36,324 nucleotides of DNA from Bacilli bacterium (GCA_900752975.1 CAADXH010000043.1:1-36324), one strand, 5' to 3'. Positions 9,629 to 17,997 are shown, numbered from the stretch's first letter. Notes: generated by a model not told the origin, from the sequence alone. Translations and numbers: made by a program.

Positions 9629-10859
9629 CATTAATGAATTATTAAATGAGTATGCAAGACTTGCGGTTGAAGTAGGTGTAAACATTCAACCAGGACAAAT
9701 ACTAGCAATTAATGCACCAATTGTTGCGAAAGACTTAGTAGAAATGATTACTAAACGTGCATATGAAGTAGGTGCAGGTAGGGTTATGATAAATTGGCAA
9801 GATGATTTTTCATCTAAATTATTTTATGAGTATGCTACTGAAGAACGCCTAAAAGAAGTGCCAGAGTATATGGTAGAAAGATTAAAATACATTGTCGATA
9901 ATAATGGTGCTGTACTTTCCATCACTTCACCTAATCCTGAAATGTTTAAAGATCTAGATCCTAAAAAAATTGCAATTGCATCTAATGCTAGTGCCACAAA
10001 GACAAAGTTTTATAGTGAGCACATGATGGCAAGTAGAACACAGTGGTCAATTATTGCTTATCCAAATGAAGCGTGGGCACATAAGGTATTTCCAGATCTT
10101 GATGTAAAAGAAGCCGTAGAAAAACTATTAGATGCCATTTTATATACATCAAGAGTTGATGGAAAAAATGATACTGTGACTAATTGGAAAAACCATATTC
10201 ATAATTTAGATGAACATAATTTAATTTTAAATAAATATAATTTTAAATCACTACATTTTAGAAATAGTTTAGGTACAGACTTAGATATAGAATTGGTAAA
10301 AGATCACATTTGGGCAGGTGGTGGTGAATTATCTGGAAGTGGCGTTTTCTTTGTTCCTAATATTCCCACAGAAGAAACATTTACGATGCCTCATAATCAA
10401 AAAATCAATGGTACAGTAGTAAGTACTAAACCATTAAATGTAAGAGGTAAGGTAATTCCATCATTTAAACTTACATTTAAAGATGGTAAAGTAATTGATT
10501 TTGAAGCAACCGAAGAATATGATACTTTAAAAACACTTCTTGAAACTGATGAAGGCAGTAAAAGTTTAGGTGAAGTTGCACTTGTAAGTTATGATTCACC
10601 AATTTCTAATCTAAATATATTATTCTATAACACTTTATTTGATGAAAATGCATCATGCCATTTAGCACTTGGTAATGCATATTCCATGAATATTAAGGGT
10701 GGAACCAAAATGACTGAAGAAGAATTGAAAAAATACGGATATAACGTTTCAAACATTCATGTTGACTTTATGTTTGGTAGTAGAGACATGGAAATAGTTG
10801 GAACTACATATGATGGTAGACAAATACCAATTTTTAGAAAGGGAAACTTTATACTATAA
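9621..10859 (+). CDS. M29 family metallo-aminopeptidase (AmpS/PepS-like)
   Basis: A 412-residue cytosolic aminopeptidase of the thermophilic/AmpS type, which removes N-terminal residues from peptides using a two-metal centre. Family blocks are easily seen: the N-terminal YARLAVEVGVNIQPGQ; GGGELSGSGVFFVPNIPTEE with the metal-binding Glu residues; STKPL; LGEVALV; CHLALGNAY with a metal-ligand His; and HVDFMFGS near the C-terminus. The length is the usual one of about 410. The ATG overlaps the end of the ABC-F gene by 8 bases (ATGAATAA), and AAGGAG lies 8-9 bases before it. The M18 aminopeptidase gene follows after one base. Together they form a translation and peptide-recycling operon. Confidence 0.94.
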   Translation: MNNINELLNEYARLAVEVGVNIQPGQILAINAPIVAKDLVEMITKRAYEVGAGRVMINWQDDFSSKLFYEYATEERLKEVPEYMVERLKYIVDNNGAVLSITSPNPEMFKDLDPKKIAIASNASATKTKFYSEHMMASRTQWSIIAYPNEAWAHKVFPDLDVKEAVEKLLDAILYTSRVDGKNDTVTNWKNHIHNLDEHNLILNKYNFKSLHFRNSLGTDLDIELVKDHIWAGGGELSGSGVFFVPNIPTEETFTMPHNQKINGTVVSTKPLNVRGKVIPSFKLTFKDGKVIDFEATEEYDTLKTLLETDEGSKSLGEVALVSYDSPISNLNILFYNTLFDENASCHLALGNAYSMNIKGGTKMTEEELKKYGYNVSNIHVDFMFGSRDMEIVGTTYDGRQIPIFRKGNFIL

Positions 10860-10860
10860 T

Positions 10861-12141
10861 ATGGAAAAAAGATTTATTGAATTTGTAAACAAAGCTCATA
10901 CAACATATCAGGCTGTAGATGAAGCTAAAAAAATATTATTGAATAATAACTTTAAAGAATTAAATTTTATTACTCCATGGCATTTGGAAAAAGGACACAA
11001 CTATTTTATCGTTAAAGCTGATGCAAGTATTATTGCTTTTAAAATAGGTAAAAATGTTGAAAACCCTAGTATCCACATTGTTGCATCACATAATGATAGC
11101 CCAATGCTAAAAATTAAACCCAATGGTATTATCTATCAAAATGGTTATACTAAACTAAATACTGAAATTTATGGCGGCGCTATTTATTCAACATTTATGG
11201 ATCGCCCTCTAGGAATTGCTGGTCGAATAATGGTAAAAGAAAATGATCAACTAGTTAGTAAAAATATTACATTAGACACCACGGTTATTATTCCTAATCT
11301 TGCTATTCACATGAATAGAGAAATTAACACTAACCACACAATTAATGCCCAAACGGATATGCTAGCAATTATGTCACTAGATGAAGTCACAATTAAAGAA
11401 TTAATAGAAAAGGAACTTGGAAAAATTGAAATCCTTGATTATGATTTATTCTTATATAATAAGGAAGAAGCAAAAATAATAGGTTTCAATAATGAATTTA
11501 TCTGTGGCCCTAGACTAGATAATCTTGAATGCTATTATACTTCATTAGAAGCATTATTAGAAGGAGAAAATCCTGAAAACATTAATATTTGGGTAGGATT
11601 TAATAATGAAGAAGTTGGTAGCAGTTCTAATAATGGTGCCGGTTCAACTTTCTTATGTGATGTTATTACTAGGGTTTTAGAAATGTTAAATTTAAATGAT
11701 AAAAAACTTGAAATTCTTAATCGAACCATAACAATTTCTGCGGATAATGCTCATGCTATTCATCCAAATCATCCTGAAAAAAGCGATCCAACCAATTATG
11801 TGAAACTAAATAAAGGTATCGTAATTAAATACAATTCTGGGCTAAGTTATACTAGTGATGCAATCAGCGCAGGCATTTTTAAAGATATTTGTAATGAAGA
11901 AAATGTACCATATCAAGTGTATACAAATCGTTCGGATTTAAGGGGTGGTGGTACCCTCGGTAGTATCCTTCTACATACTTTAAGTGTAATATCAGTAGAT
12001 ATTGGATTAGCTCAACTTGCAATGCATTCTGCATATGAAACAGCTGGAGTACAGGATTTAACTTATATGAAAACGGCTTTAAAATCATTCTATTCTAGAC
12101 ACTTAAATTATGTCAATAATAAGGCATTAACCATAAAATAA
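10861..12141 (+). CDS. apeB: M18 family aminopeptidase
   Basis: The frame extends upstream to 10798 inside the previous gene. The start at 10861 (MEKRFIEFVNKAHT) sits one base after the M29 stop and gives a 426-residue protein of normal family length. Dinuclear zinc site motifs are visible: ASHNDSP (His and Asp, about residue 78), GPRLDNLE, NNEEVGSSSNNGA (the catalytic and bridging Glu pair), SADNAHAIHPN, and a C-terminal MHSAYETAG with the last His ligand. M18 enzymes form large tetrahedral dodecamers in the cytosol and prefer acidic or hydrophobic N-termini, depending on the member. Being co-transcribed with an M29 enzyme suggests the pair completes peptide degradation. The ribosome binding site is weak (AAAGGG), fitting translation coupled to the upstream gene. 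Confidence 0.93.
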   Translation: MEKRFIEFVNKAHTTYQAVDEAKKILLNNNFKELNFITPWHLEKGHNYFIVKADASIIAFKIGKNVENPSIHIVASHNDSPMLKIKPNGIIYQNGYTKLNTEIYGGAIYSTFMDRPLGIAGRIMVKENDQLVSKNITLDTTVIIPNLAIHMNREINTNHTINAQTDMLAIMSLDEVTIKELIEKELGKIEILDYDLFLYNKEEAKIIGFNNEFICGPRLDNLECYYTSLEALLEGENPENINIWVGFNNEEVGSSSNNGAGSTFLCDVITRVLEMLNLNDKKLEILNRTITISADNAHAIHPNHPEKSDPTNYVKLNKGIVIKYNSGLSYTSDAISAGIFKDICNEENVPYQVYTNRSDLRGGGTLGSILLHTLSVISVDIGLAQLAMHSAYETAGVQDLTYMKTALKSFYSRHLNYVNNKALTIK

Positions 12142-12172
12142 CTAAACAAAAATTTCCTATAAAATAGCAAAA

Positions 12173-12206
12173 AATAACAAGTAGATATCTACTTGTTATT
12201 TAATTT
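12173..12206. terminator. Bidirectional terminator, 28-bp perfect palindrome
   Basis: 12173-12200 is a perfect 28-base palindrome, running from AATAACAAGTAGAT into its exact complement. It lies between the convergent apeB (plus) and tspO (minus) genes. On the minus strand it is followed by an uninterrupted T run (complement of the A run ending at 12174); on the plus strand by TAATTTT. It overlaps the tspO stop codon by one base. Confidence 0.8.
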
Positions 12207-12667
12207 TGGAGATAGATTAGGATAGAAATTACACTAGCTAGTGCACTCCAAATAATATAAGGGAGAGTCAAAAGAGTAATTTTTCTATTAATTAATAGAG
12301 ATTCTAAAGCAATAATTAAAATGCTGATAAATGTGAAAAGTACGACCACATAAGATAAAAATAGATTATGCCATACAAAGAAAAATGGCAAATATAGTGC
12401 TTGTAAAATGTAATTAACAATTAAAAAAACAAATATTCTTTTGGTTTCGGCGTTGCGCTTTTCCTTAGGATAAAAGCAATAGTATGTTACAAATATAGAC
12501 ATTGCTATATAAATAATTATCCACATTACCATAAACATCCATGGTGGTAAATGAGGACCATTAAGTGATTTATAGTACTCTACATCTACGTGAAATATGA
12601 ATGATGGTAAAAAGTATAGTAACAAAGTAATTACAAATAAAATTAATTTAGGCCAATGTTTCTTCAT
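12200..12667 (-). CDS. tspO: TspO/MBR family membrane protein
   Basis: A 155-residue protein with five predicted membrane helices, the usual length and topology of TspO. Family blocks: LNGPHLPPWMFMVMWIIIY corresponds to the usual '.PPGWVFPPVWTILY' segment after helix 1; NYILQALYLPFFFVWHN corresponds to the conserved 'N..W..LFF' helix; LTLPYIIWSALASV is the final 'PYLLWVxFAT' helix. Bacterial TspO proteins bind porphyrins and act in stress or tetrapyrrole responses, but the physiological role here is unknown. The start (MKKHWPKL) has GAAAGGA about 11 bases upstream. No credible promoter fits directly before it, so it may be read from the coat-protein genes upstream on the same strand (72-base gap). 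Confidence 0.85.
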   Translation of the reverse strand: MKKHWPKLILFVITLLLYFLPSFIFHVDVEYYKSLNGPHLPPWMFMVMWIIIYIAMSIFVTYYCFYPKEKRNAETKRIFVFLIVNYILQALYLPFFFVWHNLFLSYVVVLFTFISILIIALESLLINRKITLLTLPYIIWSALASVISILIYLQN

Positions 12668-12739
12668 CTTAAAAATTATCCTTTCAACACATTATATTAG
12701 CCCTTATATATAAATATTCCTAAATGTATTAAAAATCCA

Positions 12740-12985
12740 TTAAGAGTTAGCGATAGATGTTGCGGCTTGAGTTATTTTAGTTTGTGGCAAAGCCTCAACT
12801 TTATACCATCCCTTTGTTTCCATCTGTTTGTAAATAGCATTTTGTAAGCTTAAGCATTCAAATAATGCTTGATTCATTGTACTGTTGACATGAGGAGTAG
12901 ATGACTCCACAGTTCCGTGAAGAAGTAATCCACACATACTTTTCGCACAAGTTAATAAGTTTTGCATATAATAGCGATCGTTCAT
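12740..12985 (-). CDS. CotF-like spore coat family protein (downstream copy)
   Basis: An 81-residue helical protein resembling the Coat_F family. It has an N-terminal segment MNDRYYMQNLLTCAKSMCG, a central four-helix-bundle-like stretch, and the signature ending 'ETKGWYKVEALPQTKI', equivalent to the 'QKGYYxPxxAxQxxI' end of many small coat proteins. A strong AGGAGG ribosome binding site precedes the ATG and overlaps the stop region of the upstream partner; only 9 bases separate the two genes. Such paired short CotF-like genes are common in spore-forming Firmicutes. Family membership rests on pattern memory, not alignment. Whether this organism forms spores cannot be judged from this window. 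Confidence 0.75.
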   Translation of the reverse strand: MNDRYYMQNLLTCAKSMCGLLLHGTVESSTPHVNSTMNQALFECLSLQNAIYKQMETKGWYKVEALPQTKITQAATSIANS

Positions 12986-12994
12986 AAATTCCTC

Positions 12995-13174
12995 CTATTT
13001 TGACAATGTACTATATAAATTATTATAAATTAATTGAAGTTCTGATTGAACTTCTTCTACAAACGCACGAAGCGTAGGATCTTGAAGTGATGAAATATTT
13101 TCATCACAAACACAATTAAAATGCTTTACATTGTTTAAAGCATCTTCAACATAAAGTAATTCTTTATTTGTCAT
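12995..13174 (-). CDS. CotF-like spore coat family protein (upstream copy)
   Basis: A 59-residue protein beginning MTNKELLYVEDAL, with FNCVCDENISSLQDPTLRAF in the middle and a helical end NNLYSTLSK. This matches the short CotF-like partner that usually starts 'M(T)xKELLYIxDAL..' and contains 'LQDPELK'. The frame could start six codons earlier at 13192, but AAGGAAGG lies 7-8 bases before the ATG at 13174, so that start is preferred. It is co-directional with the second CotF-like gene 9 bases downstream. A promoter-like arrangement resembling sporulation sigmaE sites lies at 13194-13224. The two genes probably encode coat proteins that associate with each other, as inferred for other such pairs. 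Confidence 0.72.
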   Translation of the reverse strand: MTNKELLYVEDALNNVKHFNCVCDENISSLQDPTLRAFVEEVQSELQLIYNNLYSTLSK

Positions 13175-13193
13175 ATAAATACCTTCCTTCATG

Positions 13194-13224
13194 ATTATTA
13201 TGATATAAATTATTTAAAATATAC
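13194..13224 (-). promoter_or_regulatory. Possible sporulation (sigmaE-like) promoter for the coat genes
   Basis: On the minus strand GTATATT is followed after about 15 bases by CATAATAAT, roughly like the sigmaE pattern (KMATATT, 14-15 bases, CATACANT). The match is partial and the region is very AT-rich, so chance is a serious alternative. Confidence 0.25.
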
Positions 13225-13267
13225 ATATAATTAGAAAAAATTGCTAACTAATCTTTTTGCAAAATAG

Positions 13268-13296
13268 TTGAAAAAAATTATAAATTATGGTATAAT
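13268..13296 (+). promoter_or_regulatory. Promoter of the DigH-like gene
   Basis: TTGAAA at 13268-13273, a 17-base spacer, and TATAAT at 13291-13296 preceded by TGG (extended -10). The 10-base palindrome TTTTGCAAAA (13255-13264) sits just upstream of the -35. An AGGAGG at 13309-13314 lies 8 bases before the ATG. Confidence 0.8.
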
Positions 13297-13322
13297 GGGA
13301 CAAAAAAGAGGAGGATATTTAG

Positions 13323-16300
13323 ATGAATAAAAGAAGAAGATTTATTACTGCAATAATGTTACTCATAGTATCATGTGGTCTTTATATTGTAAAGCCAACT
13401 CAAAAGGTATTTGCTTCAAACAATCTAAAAGTAATGACAACATCATCAGGTACGGAATTAAAGTACCGCAATAGTAATGAAAAAGTATATGGATTAGCTG
13501 AATATGACTATCCAACAGCAGAATATCGTGCAGCATGGGTCAGTACATTTGTTGGTGATATTCCATCGTTTACAACAAAAGAAAAATTTATAAGAGATGC
13601 TAATACTATTTTAGATAATCTCGTTAGTATGGGTATGAATGCAATGGTTTTCCATGTGCGTACTCACAATAATGCATTATATCGCTCAGATTTAAATCCG
13701 ATTGCTTCATGGTGGAATGCAGTTAATTTTGATGAGTTTGATCCATTAACATGGCTAATTGAGGAATGTCATAATCGTGGTATTGAATTTCATGCATGGA
13801 TGAATCCATATCGTGTAGACATGAAATATGTTGGTGCACCATATCCTGCTAATCACCCATGTAATGATTCAAATTTATTATTAACAAACGGTTCTGGAAC
13901 AATTCTTGATCCTGCATCAACTGTTGTTCAAGACTTTATTGTAGATACATGTATGGAGTTCTTAGATCGATATGATGCTGATGCCATTCATTTTGATGAT
14001 TATTTCTACATTAGTGGTGTTGCAACAAACGTATCAGATGATCAAAAGCGTGCCAATGTTAATGCTTTTATTAAGAAACTTTCCGATAAAATGCATGATA
14101 TGAACATTAATGAAGGACGCGCGGTTCAACTTGGTATTTCACCTTCTGGAATATATCGCAATGGCAGTTATACAGCGAGCCCATCATATGATGCAAGTGG
14201 AACCCTAATTAACCCTGTTGCTTCTAATACTTCAGGATTCGCTCATTATGGTAATTATCTATATTCAGACACTAAATATTGGATCGATAATGAATGGATC
14301 GATTATATTACTCCACAAACTTATTGGGGAATGGAACATACTGGAGCTAATTTCTATGAGTTAAGCAAATGGTGGAGTTGGTGTGTTAAGTACAAAAAAA
14401 CTAACCTATATTTAGGTATGGGTATATATATGGCAGAAGACACTGGCTCAAGTGCGAAGTTCTGGCAACGTAATAACGATGAAGTTAAAAACCAAATCCT
14501 AAATGGCAGTATGTATGATGAAGTAAATGGTTTTTGCCTTTACAAATATAGCACATTACTAAATAGAAATAATACAATTATTCGAAATGGTGTTGATTTG
14601 ATCTCTAACGAATATTGGAAAAAACGTGTTCCTGGAGCAGTTATTAAAAGATATGCTGATACTATTCCATCAATAGAAGTATCAAATCTTAATGTAACAG
14701 ACACAACATTATCTTGGTCTAAAATTGACAATGTATTTGGTTATGTTGTTTATGAAGTGCCAAAAGGTGAAGAACTTGATACAACAGATATTGATCATTT
14801 AAAAGTTTATACTCAAGATACAAGTGTTGATGGCATTAATACGTTAAAATATGATTACTATGTATCAAGTGTTAATCGTGCTAATGTGGTTAGTACACCA
14901 TCAAGATTTGATTCTATTCAACCTGATGATTACAAACAAATAATAGCTTTAATTAATAATCTTCCTGCCAATATTACTTATGATGATTTAAAAGAAGTTC
15001 AAACTATTAGAAAACTTTATGATAAGTTATCAGTAGAATCACAAGGAAAAGTTACAAATTATTCAGTATTAGTAAATGCTGAAAGCAAGTTAATGATTAT
15101 AGCAAGTTTAAAGACAAAAGCTGAAAACTTTACTAAGAATCTTAGTAAACATATTAGTGAGGATAGAATTTTACCAGTTGAAGAAAACATGAAATGGAGC
15201 TATACAAATCCAAGTGATGCTAATAGTTATAATATTTCAACAGGCAAGAGATTAAAAAATTATTTATGCAACTATATGATTACATTAAATCTTGAGGTAT
15301 CTCAAGATGATATCACATATAAACATAAGGTTTCATTTGATTTAGGTCTTGTCAAAGAAGGACAAATTGGTTTGGTATATCGTAATGACCCATCCGCAAT
15401 GTCTAAGGACCATATAGGACAATACACTGATTCAACTAGTTATATTGGTTGGTCTAATGTTACTTTAACTGTAGGAAATAAAGTTTTATTTATAGCAAAA
15501 AATAATTATTTCGCATTAACATCTAGTAAGATACCATCTTGTAATTGGACATCTTGTGCAGGAGTTTATACTAACAAAACATCATCAAACATTGCCTTTA
15601 AATTAGGTAGTGCTTTTGAAACAGAAACTCCTACCTATGGATATTTAGTAGTTGGCTCCGATAACAAGATTAAAACTGTTGGCACTGATTCATCATCTAG
15701 TGTGGTAGTTAATTTATTACCAAACGAAACAATAATGATTGTACGTTATTTAGATAGAATCATCAATGAAACCCCTTTTGCAAGTGTTAGTGATATTGCG
15801 GTTGGAACAGCTGCTTATATTACTAATTATTCAGAAGTAACAGTTAATCCAAAAGAAGAAGGAGAAATAGTAGTAGCATTAATTAATGCTCTTCCATCAG
15901 TAATTACTTTGGATGATCAAGATACTGTTAATAAAATTAAACAAGCATATGATGCATTATCTAATGAAGCCAAAGCATATGTAACAAATTTAGAAGTATT
16001 AAACAACGCAATTGCTAGAATAAATGAATTAAATGAACAAATTATTAGTGTTAGAACAAAAGCAATTAATGACTTAAAGGCTTATGTTGATTTATCTAAA
16101 TATTCAGATAGTTGTAAGAAGGCAATCAATAACTATTTAACTAAAGCTGAAAATGAGATTAATAATTTAACAATAGAAGCTGACATCAATAAAGTGGTTC
16201 AATCCACAAAAAATAAAATTGATAAAGTTAAAACTCTTGACCAAGAATTAGCTGAATATCGCACAACTAAAATTAAGGAATTAACAAATTATGTTGATTT

Positions 16301-17363
16301 AACTAGATACAGTGAAGTTAAACAAAATAAGATTAATGAATATCTAACAAGTGCTTATAAGGCTATAGAAAAAGCAACCTCAGTTATTATGATTGATGAA
16401 ATCGTAATGAATACAAAAGCTAAAATTAATAATCTTCCAACTCAAGAAGAGGAATTAGAACAAGCTAAAGCAGCGGCTCGTACGATAATTGAAAACTATA
16501 AATATGATGCAAACTTTAGTGAAGAAATCAAACAAAAACAAGATGAAATAGTATATAAGGCTCTTGTTTTAATTAATAGTGCTACAACTAGTGAAGAAAT
16601 TAACAGAATAGTTGAAGAAGCAAAAGCTAGCATTGATAAATTACCAACTAAAGATGAGGAATTAAAACAAAGAAAAGAAGACGCAATTTTAGATATGACA
16701 AATTATGTAAATCTTGATGATTTAGATGCTAGTACTTCTAAACTTGTTAATGCTAGACTTAGTGATGCAATTGAATCAATTGAAAAAGCAACTTCAGTTA
16801 AGGAAGTAACAAATATTGTAACAGACTATAAACGCAATGTTAATATGTTAGTCGTTATGGGGTATGCAAGAACTAAGAAAACAGAATTAAATGCTACTAT
16901 TAATTATAAACTATATTCAGAAGATATTCAAGCACAAATTAAGAATGAAGTTAATTCAATAGTTGAAAATATAACATACACAACAACTAAAAAAGATATT
17001 GATGAAAGAGTAGAACTTGCGAAAGAAAATATCGCAAAAATAACTAAAACAAGTGTTGAATTACTAAATAAAAAACAAGAAGTATTGGATTACTTAGATA
17101 CGTTATTAGATAATGATCTTTCAACTACAAAAAAGAAAAAAGTAACCAAGCTTGTTTCTGCTAAAAAAACTGAAGTAGAAAATGCCTCAACCATTGAGGA
17201 AGTAGAAGCAATTAAAATCGCAACAAATGATGAGTATCAAGACATTATTAATGAGGTAGAAAATACAACTACATGTCAGTTTGCTTCGGTAGTAACACTT
17301 AGAATTATTTCAACATTTGTATTAATGGCATCTGTTGTGCTAGTACTTAGAAAAAAACACTAA
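13323..17363 (+). CDS. Secreted DigH-like glycoside hydrolase (GHL10) with helical repeats and C-terminal anchor
   Basis: A 1,346-residue exported protein. Residues 1-32 form a signal peptide (basic RRR, hydrophobic core, KVFA before SNN). Residues 65-440 are a family-10-like TIM barrel (GHL10, as in DigH/YngK): YRAAWVSTFVGDIP, FHVRTHNNALY, FHAWMNPYR, AIHFDDYFY with the acidic pair, LGISPSG and YITPQTYWG. DigH cleaves denuded peptidoglycan glycan strands, so a cell-wall role is likely. Residues about 445-530 resemble a fibronectin type III domain. Two copies of a helical 'xALINxLPxxITxDD...YDxLSxExxxxVTN' module (about 537-590 and 845-900) flank a beta-rich domain of unknown type. About five 75-residue helical repeats of DUF1542-like style follow (900-1300). 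Residues 1318-1346 are a Cys, a membrane helix and RKKH, with no LPXTG. It is monocistronic, with a strong promoter and terminator. Confidence 0.9.
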   Translation: MNKRRRFITAIMLLIVSCGLYIVKPTQKVFASNNLKVMTTSSGTELKYRNSNEKVYGLAEYDYPTAEYRAAWVSTFVGDIPSFTTKEKFIRDANTILDNLVSMGMNAMVFHVRTHNNALYRSDLNPIASWWNAVNFDEFDPLTWLIEECHNRGIEFHAWMNPYRVDMKYVGAPYPANHPCNDSNLLLTNGSGTILDPASTVVQDFIVDTCMEFLDRYDADAIHFDDYFYISGVATNVSDDQKRANVNAFIKKLSDKMHDMNINEGRAVQLGISPSGIYRNGSYTASPSYDASGTLINPVASNTSGFAHYGNYLYSDTKYWIDNEWIDYITPQTYWGMEHTGANFYELSKWWSWCVKYKKTNLYLGMGIYMAEDTGSSAKFWQRNNDEVKNQILNGSMYDEVNGFCLYKYSTLLNRNNTIIRNGVDLISNEYWKKRVPGAVIKRYADTIPSIEVSNLNVTDTTLSWSKIDNVFGYVVYEVPKGEELDTTDIDHLKVYTQDTSVDGINTLKYDYYVSSVNRANVVSTPSRFDSIQPDDYKQIIALINNLPANITYDDLKEVQTIRKLYDKLSVESQGKVTNYSVLVNAESKLMIIASLKTKAENFTKNLSKHISEDRILPVEENMKWSYTNPSDANSYNISTGKRLKNYLCNYMITLNLEVSQDDITYKHKVSFDLGLVKEGQIGLVYRNDPSAMSKDHIGQYTDSTSYIGWSNVTLTVGNKVLFIAKNNYFALTSSKIPSCNWTSCAGVYTNKTSSNIAFKLGSAFETETPTYGYLVVGSDNKIKTVGTDSSSSVVVNLLPNETIMIVRYLDRIINETPFASVSDIAVGTAAYITNYSEVTVNPKEEGEIVVALINALPSVITLDDQDTVNKIKQAYDALSNEAKAYVTNLEVLNNAIARINELNEQIISVRTKAINDLKAYVDLSKYSDSCKKAINNYLTKAENEINNLTIEADINKVVQSTKNKIDKVKTLDQELAEYRTTKIKELTNYVDLTRYSEVKQNKINEYLTSAYKAIEKATSVIMIDEIVMNTKAKINNLPTQEEELEQAKAAARTIIENYKYDANFSEEIKQKQDEIVYKALVLINSATTSEEINRIVEEAKASIDKLPTKDEELKQRKEDAILDMTNYVNLDDLDASTSKLVNARLSDAIESIEKATSVKEVTNIVTDYKRNVNMLVVMGYARTKKTELNATINYKLYSEDIQAQIKNEVNSIVENITYTTTKKDIDERVELAKENIAKITKTSVELLNKKQEVLDYLDTLLDNDLSTTKKKKVTKLVSAKKTEVENASTIEEVEAIKIATNDEYQDIINEVENTTTCQFASVVTLRIISTFVLMASVVLVLRKKH

Positions 17364-17370
17364 AAAATTA

Positions 17371-17413
17371 AAAAGAGTGAACTATGAAAATGAACTAGTC
17401 TCACTCTTTTTCT
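17371..17413 (+). terminator. Terminator of the DigH-like gene
   Basis: The arms 17371-17384 and 17396-17410 pair over 14 bp with one bulged C, and the hairpin ends in a T run. It starts 8 bases after the stop codon. Confidence 0.8.
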
Positions 17414-17419
17414 TATAGT

Positions 17420-17453
17420 AAAAAGGATACTAAATTAAGAACTTAGTATCCTT
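17420..17453 (-). terminator. Terminator of the minus-strand gene 17482-17997
   Basis: A perfect 11-bp stem (AAGGATACTAA, 17423-17433, with TTAGTATCCTT, 17443-17453). Read on the minus strand it is followed by TTTTT, so it serves the minus-strand gene. It sits back to back with the plus-strand terminator. Confidence 0.75.
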
Positions 17454-17481
17454 AAATTAAAATGAATTCTATTTTGTCTCT

Positions 17482-17997
17482 TTAAGCAATTTTACTTAAA
17501 ATATAAAAAGTTTTAGATGGTATTTCTAAAGTATTATTAACTTCAATTTCTTCATTACAATTTTCACAACATAAAGTACATTGTGAATAATTATCAGGAA
17601 GTTGTGAGATAATGTCATAATCATTGTTGTTGATAATAAATAATAAATTATTTTTTTCAAAGACAAAATGATTATTATCAGTTAGGTACCATTTAATTTC
17701 TTCATTAAAGAATGATGAATTTGACTTGCGTAGTGTATTAAGAAAATGTGTAAAAGGGGTGGTATCATTATGTGGGTCTTGCAATATGCTATTAGGGTTA
17801 ACCCATATAAGTAAGGTAATTAATAAACTTGCATCAGATTCATCAGTTTTAATTAAGTCAAATGATTGCTGAATAAGAGAAGGATTTGTAATACTACAGT
17901 AGTAAATACTATCATTTAGTTCCCATAGTGTTACCTTTCCATTTTTAAATTCATTTAGTGTAATTTGTGTTTCATTAACAGGATTTGTGTTCATCAT
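17482..17997 (-). CDS. Uncharacterised protein, possible remnant of a GH13 C-terminal region
   Basis: A 171-residue protein with no signal peptide. An excellent AAGGAGGG ribosome binding site shows the gene is translated; the start may be 17997 or the second ATG at 17994. The order of motifs recalls the end of GH13 alpha-glucosidases: 'SLLITLLIWVNPNSILQDP' where these have 'LLxTLLLTLPGTPFLYxGEE', then 'FTHFLNTLRKSN' (xFYRxLIxLRK), 'YLTDNNHFVFEKNNLLFIIN' (DxxVxAYxRxxLLVxxN), and a final short beta segment ending 'IPSKTFYIL'. No catalytic Asp/Glu motif of GH13 is present. If the resemblance is real, it is a stand-alone beta-sandwich piece. It also has a CCxxC-type cysteine cluster (LCCENC). The function is unknown and family assignment is tentative. 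Confidence 0.6.
   Translation of the reverse strand: MMNTNPVNETQITLNEFKNGKVTLWELNDSIYYCSITNPSLIQQSFDLIKTDESDASLLITLLIWVNPNSILQDPHNDTTPFTHFLNTLRKSNSSFFNEEIKWYLTDNNHFVFEKNNLLFIINNNDYDIISQLPDNYSQCTLCCENCNEEIEVNNTLEIPSKTFYILSKIA

Noticed and set aside
12691..12696. TATAAT on the minus strand as a tspO promoter
   Set aside because: Transcription would begin at about 12684, inside the ribosome binding site, and no -35 is present.
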